Assembly: GCA_002441005.1 (NCBI GenBank)
Contig: DJWO01000011.1
Span: forward strand, 103,418-167,417
Direction of reading: 5' to 3'
Length of the DNA: 64,000 nt
Source: Candidatus Aminicenantes bacterium UBA6228
GTDB lineage: Bacteria > Acidobacteriota > Aminicenantia > Aminicenantales > Saccharicenantaceae
Shown: in pieces, positions 59,730 through 64,000 of the stretch
Layout: every line of letters begins with the position of its first letter
How positions within the stretch are numbered: position 1 is the stretch's first letter
Position numbers and translations under genes: made by a program
Notes under the pieces: generated by a model
Seen by the model: the letters and a program-made list of their open reading frames with translations, nothing else
Database searches by the model: none
What the model was told of the DNA's origin: nothing

Positions 59730-59948
59730 ATGCCGCTTTATGAATATGTTTGCCTTCATTGCCAGCACCGGTTTGAAGCCCTGGTTAAAGCCCGGTCAGA
59801 AAATGTAATTTGTCCCCGCTGCCAGAGCCCGAAGGTCAAAAAACTTATTTCCTCTTTTGGCATCGGCGGAAATAGCAGCCGGCTTAAGGGCGGATCGGGC
59901 AGTTGTTCCGGCTGTTCCTCTTCCAGTTGTTCTACCTGCCATCAATAA
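59730..59948 (+). CDS. FmdB-family zinc-ribbon protein
   Basis: 72-residue putative regulatory protein. The zinc ribbon is formed by Cys8/Cys11 (YVCLHC) and Cys28/Cys31 (ICPRC), followed by VKKLISSFGIGG and a Gly/Ser/Cys-rich tail with two more CxxC pairs (CSGC, CSTC), the usual build of the family. Named after FmdB near methylotroph formamidase genes; true role unknown. It has its own promoter and converges with glmS. Confidence 0.92.
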   Translation: MPLYEYVCLHCQHRFEALVKARSENVICPRCQSPKVKKLISSFGIGGNSSRLKGGSGSCSGCSSSSCSTCHQ

Positions 59949-59977
59949 GATGCTGGTTTTGGTAATCAGGCAGTCTG

Positions 59978-61792
59978 TCAATCAACAGTTAAAGTCTTGC
60001 TTATATTTCGTGGTTTATCAGGGTCAAGATTAAATTCCTGGCTCAGTTCATAGGCCAGGAGTTGGGCGGTAACTGCCCCCAGAACGGGACTAAGATAATA
60101 ATTATCGCTCAGAAGCGGAATGAGGAAGCTGGCATTAAGCTGGAAGGCTTCTTTCTCGGGAGCCAGGAGAGCCACCTGGCCGCCGCGGCAGGTTATTTCA
60201 TTCAGATGAGATATGGTCATGGCTGCATCCTGGCTGGTACTGATGAATATTACCCAGTCACCCGGGGAAATAGTGGCCAGGGGACCATGCTTGAACTCCG
60301 AAGAGTACATAGCTTCACAGGGAAGATAAGTTACTTCCTTGAGTTTTAGAGCCCCTTCCAGGCAGACCGGATAGGATGGTCCAAATCCCAGATAATAAAG
60401 ATGCTTTTGATCTTTCAACAGTTTGGCCAGCTGGCGGATAAGGCTGAGCTTCTGTTTTATCGTCTGGTCTATCAGCCCGGAGAGGGAATTTATCTCCTGA
60501 CGGGTTAAAGGCCCTTCCCTTTTCTTCTCTTGACTGAGTTCCCAGGCCAGATTCAGGAAAGCAATTATCTGATTAAGAAAGGTTTTAGTAGCCGGAACAG
60601 AGATTTCCAGGTTGGTCAATAAGGGCAGGAAACTTTTAACTCTGAGCTGAAGAGAAGAACCAAGTACATTGACTATGGCCACTATATTTTGGGCTCCAAG
60701 GTTTTCCAGTTTATTAAGGACATTAATAACATCCTTGGTTTCACCACTCTGGGAAACCAGAATAAAGGCTTCCTTTTCCAGGTCTAAATGGCGATAAAAC
60801 TCGTTGAAAGCCCCGGCCACCACGGGTATAGCTTCAATTCCAGCTATTGAGTTCAAATAAAAGGCTCCGAGAACACAGGCATTATAAGAAGAGCCGGAGC
60901 CAATTAAAAACAACCGCCTGGCGGCCAGTATTGTCTCGATAAGCGGCTTAATATTTTCTTTTTGTTCGAGATAATTAATAAGAGCCCTGGCTTTCTCTGG
61001 TTGTTCATATATCTCTTTAATCATAAAATGGGGGTAGCTGCCTTTTCTGGCCTGCTCAAGATCAAGATGGGTTTCATAGGGTTCTCTGCTTACTGACTGG
61101 CCAGTCATCAGGTTTTTAATTTTATAGCTATCGGCCTTAAACTCGACATATTCGCCATCTTTAATAGTAACTATTCTTCTGGTTAAGGGCAGAATAGATG
61201 GCAAATCTGACGAGCAACAGATAAAGTCGCAACCGACGCCAAGATAAAGTGATGAATACTTTTTGACGGCATACATAACCGGCGAGCCTTTTTCCGTCAG
61301 GCATAAAGCGTAATCGCCTTGAAGAAGCCGGTTAGCCCTTTCTATGGCCAGTCCAAGATCAGAAGCAGATTTATAAGCTTCTTCGACAGCATGAACACAA
61401 ACCTCGCCATCATTTTCCCCGAGAAACCGGTGGCCTGATCCGGTCAGGCTGTTGATCAGCTCACGCGTATTAACGATATTACCATTATGAGCTCCTACCA
61501 GCCTTTGGCGGCAATCATAATGAGGCTGGGCATTTTCAGGCCGGGGTGAACCAAAAGTTGCCCAGCGGAGCTGGATAATCCCTTTAAAACCGGTCAATTG
61601 TTGGAAGTTTAGTTTTCTGGCTACCTCTTCAATTGGTCCGACATCCTTTCTGATTTCCGCTGTCTGGCCTTCAAAGGTAGCCAGGCCAACTGAATCATAG
61701 CCGCGATAGGTTAAGCGTTCCCCAGCCGAGACCAGAATCTGGCCCAGATCGGGGCGGCTATCCTTAAAAACAATCCCAAAAATCCCGCACAT
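59978..61792 (-). CDS. glmS: Glutamine-fructose-6-phosphate aminotransferase (isomerizing) GlmS
   Basis: Makes glucosamine-6-phosphate for cell-wall and lipopolysaccharide amino sugars. The nucleophile is Cys2 after Met removal (MCGIFGIVF); the glutaminase domain includes RWATFGSPRPENAQPHYD and VGAHNGNIVNTREL. Two SIS domains follow (LIGSGSSYNACVLGAFYLN; LGFGPSYPVCLEGALKLKEVTYLPCEAMYSSEFKHGPLA). 604 residues is normal. No glmS ribozyme is possible in the 18-bp gap to the upstream NusG-like gene. Confidence 0.95.
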   Translation of the reverse strand: MCGIFGIVFKDSRPDLGQILVSAGERLTYRGYDSVGLATFEGQTAEIRKDVGPIEEVARKLNFQQLTGFKGIIQLRWATFGSPRPENAQPHYDCRQRLVGAHNGNIVNTRELINSLTGSGHRFLGENDGEVCVHAVEEAYKSASDLGLAIERANRLLQGDYALCLTEKGSPVMYAVKKYSSLYLGVGCDFICCSSDLPSILPLTRRIVTIKDGEYVEFKADSYKIKNLMTGQSVSREPYETHLDLEQARKGSYPHFMIKEIYEQPEKARALINYLEQKENIKPLIETILAARRLFLIGSGSSYNACVLGAFYLNSIAGIEAIPVVAGAFNEFYRHLDLEKEAFILVSQSGETKDVINVLNKLENLGAQNIVAIVNVLGSSLQLRVKSFLPLLTNLEISVPATKTFLNQIIAFLNLAWELSQEKKREGPLTRQEINSLSGLIDQTIKQKLSLIRQLAKLLKDQKHLYYLGFGPSYPVCLEGALKLKEVTYLPCEAMYSSEFKHGPLATISPGDWVIFISTSQDAAMTISHLNEITCRGGQVALLAPEKEAFQLNASFLIPLLSDNYYLSPVLGAVTAQLLAYELSQEFNLDPDKPRNISKTLTVD

Positions 61793-61810
61793 AATCTCCC
61801 CCTGAGAAAT

Positions 61811-62341
61811 TTAGCCTTCAGTTCTTGACTGCTTTTTCCCGTCCTCATCATGTGCTCGCCGAGACTTAATTTTTTTGATTTTGCTCTTTTTAATTAACAA
61901 GGAGCCCTGATAAGAAACATAATTTAAAAGAATCACGACCCTCTGGCCATCGCTCAAATCCCGGGCAAAGACTCCTTTGAGCCCTTTTAAGGGCCCTTCC
62001 ATCACCAGGATTTCATCCCCGGGGCCAGGATCTTCTCCGTATTTCATTAATTCTATCAACCCATTTTTTTCACGGGATCTAAGGCAGTTAATGATCTCTG
62101 GCCCAACCGGAACCGGGGTCTGACCGTTTCCAATTATGTTGTTAACTCCCCTGGTAAAGACGATTTTTTGATATTCGTTAGGATAATTAAATTTCAGGAA
62201 AAGATAACCGGGGAAAAAAGGCTTAATGGTTGAATCCTGACTGTAACGCGGCAGATAAACAGTAAAGCCAGCCTGGGTCAGGATTGATTCGACCTGTGAT
62301 TCTTTTCTGGGCTTAGTATTGACCACGTACCAGCCAGTCAT
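61811..62341 (-). CDS. NusG-family specialised antiterminator (RfaH/UpxY-like)
   Basis: 176-residue NusG paralogue. The NGN domain is WYVVNTKPRKESQVESILTQAGFTVYLPRYSQ, then PFFPGYLFLKFN and TRGVNNIIGNGQTPVPV; a KOW motif follows at PGDEILVMEGPLKGLKGVF. The basic tail (KSKIKKIKSRRAHDEDGKKQ) is unusual. Core NusG usually sits next to secE/rplK; this one instead precedes glmS, as specialised paralogues that boost envelope-polysaccharide transcripts often do. It has its own promoter and leader with GAGGGG. Confidence 0.85.
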   Translation of the reverse strand: MTGWYVVNTKPRKESQVESILTQAGFTVYLPRYSQDSTIKPFFPGYLFLKFNYPNEYQKIVFTRGVNNIIGNGQTPVPVGPEIINCLRSREKNGLIELMKYGEDPGPGDEILVMEGPLKGLKGVFARDLSDGQRVVILLNYVSYQGSLLIKKSKIKKIKSRRAHDEDGKKQSRTEG

Positions 62342-62378
62342 CTGCCCCTCTGTCCTTCTCCCTTTTTAATCTTGAATA

Positions 62379-62387
62379 ATTATAACA
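62379..62387 (-). promoter_or_regulatory. Extended -10 promoter for the NusG-like gene and glmS
   Basis: Minus strand reads TGTTATAAT: TATAAT at 62379-62384 with the extended TGn at 62385-62387. The start would be near 62372, about 30 bases before the ATG at 62341. It directly abuts the T-tract of the preceding terminator. Confidence 0.55.
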
Positions 62388-62415
62388 AAAAAAGCCGGCC
62401 TTAATCAGCAGCCAG
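62387..62415 (-). terminator. Intrinsic terminator after pepP
   Basis: On the minus strand, two bases after the pepP stop codon, CTGGC and GCCGG form a five-base stem (one G-U pair) around an 11-base loop, followed within one base by seven T (A-run 62387-62393 on the plus strand). Confidence 0.55.
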
Positions 62416-62416
62416 A

Positions 62417-63805
62417 TCAGAATAAGCTTTCAACTTCAGAGATTTTTTTAGGTATACCCGGCCGCGGTCCAAGAACCCGGTGACCGTCTCCTGTAACCAG
62501 GACATCATCTTCAATTCTAACCCCGCCAAAATCAAGGAATTTAGCCACCCGGTCATAATTAATGAACTGGTCAAATTTCTTCTCCTTCCTCCATTGCTCA
62601 TAGAGGGCGGGAATAAAATATAGACCAGGTTCGACGGTCATGACCTGACCTGGCTCTAAGCCCCTGGCCATCCTCAAATAATTGAGTCCAAACTGCTGGC
62701 TCCGGCTGACTGTTTGATCATAGCCGATGTAATCTTCTCCCAGATTTTCCATATCATGGACATCCAGCCCGACCATATGCCCGAGGCCATGGGGGAAAAA
62801 TAAAGCGTGGGCCCCCTGATTGACAGCTTCTTCCATATCGCCAGACATTAACCCTAATGATTTTAATCCTTCGGCCATGACTTTAGCCGCCTTCAGATGA
62901 ATCTCTTTAAACTTAAGACCAGGGGCAATACTTTTAATGGCTTCTTCCTGTCCTTTCAGGACAATCGAATAAATATCCTTCTGCCTCTGGTTGAAGCGTC
63001 CGCCGATCGGCACCGACCTGGTAATATCGCAGGCATAATGAAGCTCTGATTCAGCTCCGGTATCCATGACCAGAAAACGGCCTTTTCGCAGCTCATCCCC
63101 ATAACTGGTTTTGTGAAAGATCTGACCATTGATAGTAATAATTGGCGGAAAAGCAAAAGACAGGCCATTGGCCCGGATAACCACCTCCATTAAGGCCAGA
63201 ATTTCCTGCTCTCTGGCCCCGGGCCTGATTTCAGGAATAGCTGTCAAATAGCTTTCCTTAGTGACCCTTAGAGCCTTTTCCATTTCAGCTACTTCTTCTT
63301 TACTTTTTATCGACCTTAAGTTGATAACAGCCTTGATCAATTCGGTTGAAGCTCGAGGTTTAATCCGGTCAGGCGCTATTTTCAGCCAGGAACTCAATTT
63401 CAAGGTAGTCTCGCCGCGGTAAGGAGGCAGATAATGAATCTGGCGGCCGGCCCGGCGGACTTCTTCCAGATAATCGTTTAAGCTGGCTGAGGATCTAACC
63501 TGCCTCAGTCCCGAGAACCTGGCCCTGTCTGTTAAAGGAGGCTGGGGTCCAACCCAAATGATATCCTCAAGAGTAACATCATCTCCAAAAACTATTTCTT
63601 TCCCTTCGTCGAGATCAATAACAGCGGCCAGGCCGGGAGAATCCAGGCCAAAGAAATAAAGAAAAGTACTGTCCTGACGAAAAGGATAATCATTCGCCAG
63701 ATAATTCATCGGGCTGTCATCATTACCCGGGAAAAGGCAAAGGCCAGTTTTAACCAGCTTTCTTAATTTTTTCCTTCTAGCTTGATAAACTTCGGGCTTA
63801 AACAT
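62417..63805 (-). CDS. pepP: Xaa-Pro aminopeptidase (M24B)
   Basis: Di-manganese peptidase removing N-terminal residues before proline. N-terminal domain PGNDDSPMNYLANDYPFRQDSTFLYFFGLD; pita-bread catalytic domain with metal ligands Asp in MDTGAESELHY, Asp in CDITRSVPIGG, His in PHGLGHMVGLDVHDM, Glu in VEPGLYF and Glu in GVRIEDDVLVT. 462 residues is normal for the AMP-X type. No signal peptide, so cytosolic. A run of intergenic sequence (63806-63957) separates it from the tRNA. Confidence 0.94.
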   Translation of the reverse strand: MFKPEVYQARRKKLRKLVKTGLCLFPGNDDSPMNYLANDYPFRQDSTFLYFFGLDSPGLAAVIDLDEGKEIVFGDDVTLEDIIWVGPQPPLTDRARFSGLRQVRSSASLNDYLEEVRRAGRQIHYLPPYRGETTLKLSSWLKIAPDRIKPRASTELIKAVINLRSIKSKEEVAEMEKALRVTKESYLTAIPEIRPGAREQEILALMEVVIRANGLSFAFPPIITINGQIFHKTSYGDELRKGRFLVMDTGAESELHYACDITRSVPIGGRFNQRQKDIYSIVLKGQEEAIKSIAPGLKFKEIHLKAAKVMAEGLKSLGLMSGDMEEAVNQGAHALFFPHGLGHMVGLDVHDMENLGEDYIGYDQTVSRSQQFGLNYLRMARGLEPGQVMTVEPGLYFIPALYEQWRKEKKFDQFINYDRVAKFLDFGGVRIEDDVLVTGDGHRVLGPRPGIPKKISEVESLF

Positions 63806-63957
63806 CGAATCGCCTCCTGAACTAATAAATTTCAGACCCTATCATAAATCAATTTCAGGCTGATTTAAAGTTAAAAAACAGACTATTGGGAAAACATAAA
63901 AACAAAAGGAAAGAGCAAGCTAAACCTGATTCAGTTAAAGATTGATCAAAAAAAGGA

Positions 63958-64000
63958 TGGTAGCGGGGGCTGGATTTGAACCAGCGACCTCCGGGTTATG
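63958..64000 (-). tRNA. tRNA-Met (CAT), probably initiator, 3' half only
   Basis: On the minus strand the window edge starts exactly at a CAT anticodon, then AA and CCC of the anticodon stem, variable loop GGAGGTC, a T-arm GCTGG-TTCAAAT-CCAGC, and acceptor CCCCGCT, A, CCA. The three C in the 3' anticodon stem, which would pair with the G29-G31 run typical of initiators, together with the encoded CCA support tRNA-fMet; elongator tRNA-Met or tRNA-Ile2 cannot be excluded. The 5' half and position 1 lie outside the window. Confidence 0.85.

Noticed and set aside
59978..61810. glmS ribozyme in front of glmS
   Set aside because: Only 18 bp separate glmS from the gene before it, too short for the ribozyme.
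1..64000. CRISPR array, prophage, insertion sequence or rRNA operon
   Set aside because: No regularly spaced repeats, transposase, integrase, phage structural genes or rRNA sequence were seen.

Overview
The window is ordinary-looking bacterial chromosome, densely packed, with genes on both strands in long operons. The gene set suggests a diderm anaerobe, possibly thermophilic: two lipoproteins (an RlpA-type SPOR protein and a TPR protein), twin-arginine-like signals, Rho, Lon, GlmS, PlsY/GpsA, three GH57 enzymes and a PurO-type IMP cyclohydrolase. I saw no rRNA, phage, transposase or CRISPR array. The mix would fit an uncultivated lineage near Acidobacteriota/Aminicenantota, but that placement is inference from gene content and style, not from a marker search.

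Layout: (1) 1-3305, the 3' part of lon, cut by the window edge, then rho. (2) 3306-5583, an AT-richer block with a parA-parB pair flanked by two gene-free stretches of about 330 bp. (3) 5584-8466, a TldD/PmbA pair facing an ArsR-type regulator (8737-9132). (4) 9166-13551, an M1 peptidase, membrane protein and beta-CASP nuclease operon, then a small membrane protein and an RlmI-type methyltransferase. (5) 15694-18005, a CBM9-like protein and glycogen synthase. (6) 17995-30743, a closely spaced minus-strand array: purO, AICAR transformylase, a LigD-type phosphoesterase domain, an M28 peptidase, three GH57 enzymes, glgC, a GAF histidine kinase, a lone receiver and galT. (7) 30869-39809, VanZ-like, LOG, RlpA, a GH63-like hydrolase, an M20 peptidase, a serine-pathway pair and a cysteine desulfurase. 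(8) 40550-47896, asnS-rimO-pgpA-cinA-thpR-plsY-gpsA and a TPR lipoprotein. (9) 47950-50424, metK-ahcY on the minus strand. (10) 50556-55060, two M16-family proteins and FTCD. (11) 55081-63805, a metal ABC transporter, PepD, RidA, an FmdB zinc ribbon, glmS, a NusG paralogue and PepP. (12) The 3' half of an initiator-type tRNA at the right edge.

Functional themes: glucose storage is the strongest. GlgC makes ADP-glucose, GlgA polymerises it, a GH57 branching enzyme branches it, and GH57 glucanotransferase/amylase-type enzymes remodel it. GalT would feed galactose carbon into glucose-1-phosphate. A soluble GAF kinase and a receiver-only protein are translationally coupled behind glgC, so signalling and glycogen synthesis appear to share one transcript. 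Purine synthesis ends with two separate enzymes, PurO and an AICAR transformylase, instead of fused PurH. SAM recycling (MetK, AhcY), serine synthesis with sulfur mobilisation, and phospholipid synthesis (PlsY, GpsA, PgpA) form further clusters.

The observations most worth a second look are the kinase/receiver pair inside the glycogen operon, two adjacent exported M16 proteins that both lack the zinc motif, a Tat-type signal on TldD but not on its partner, an in-frame Tat-like extension before RidA, a short stretch of Lon that looks like a pair of compensating frameshifts, and the compositionally distinct parAB block without a recognisable parS.
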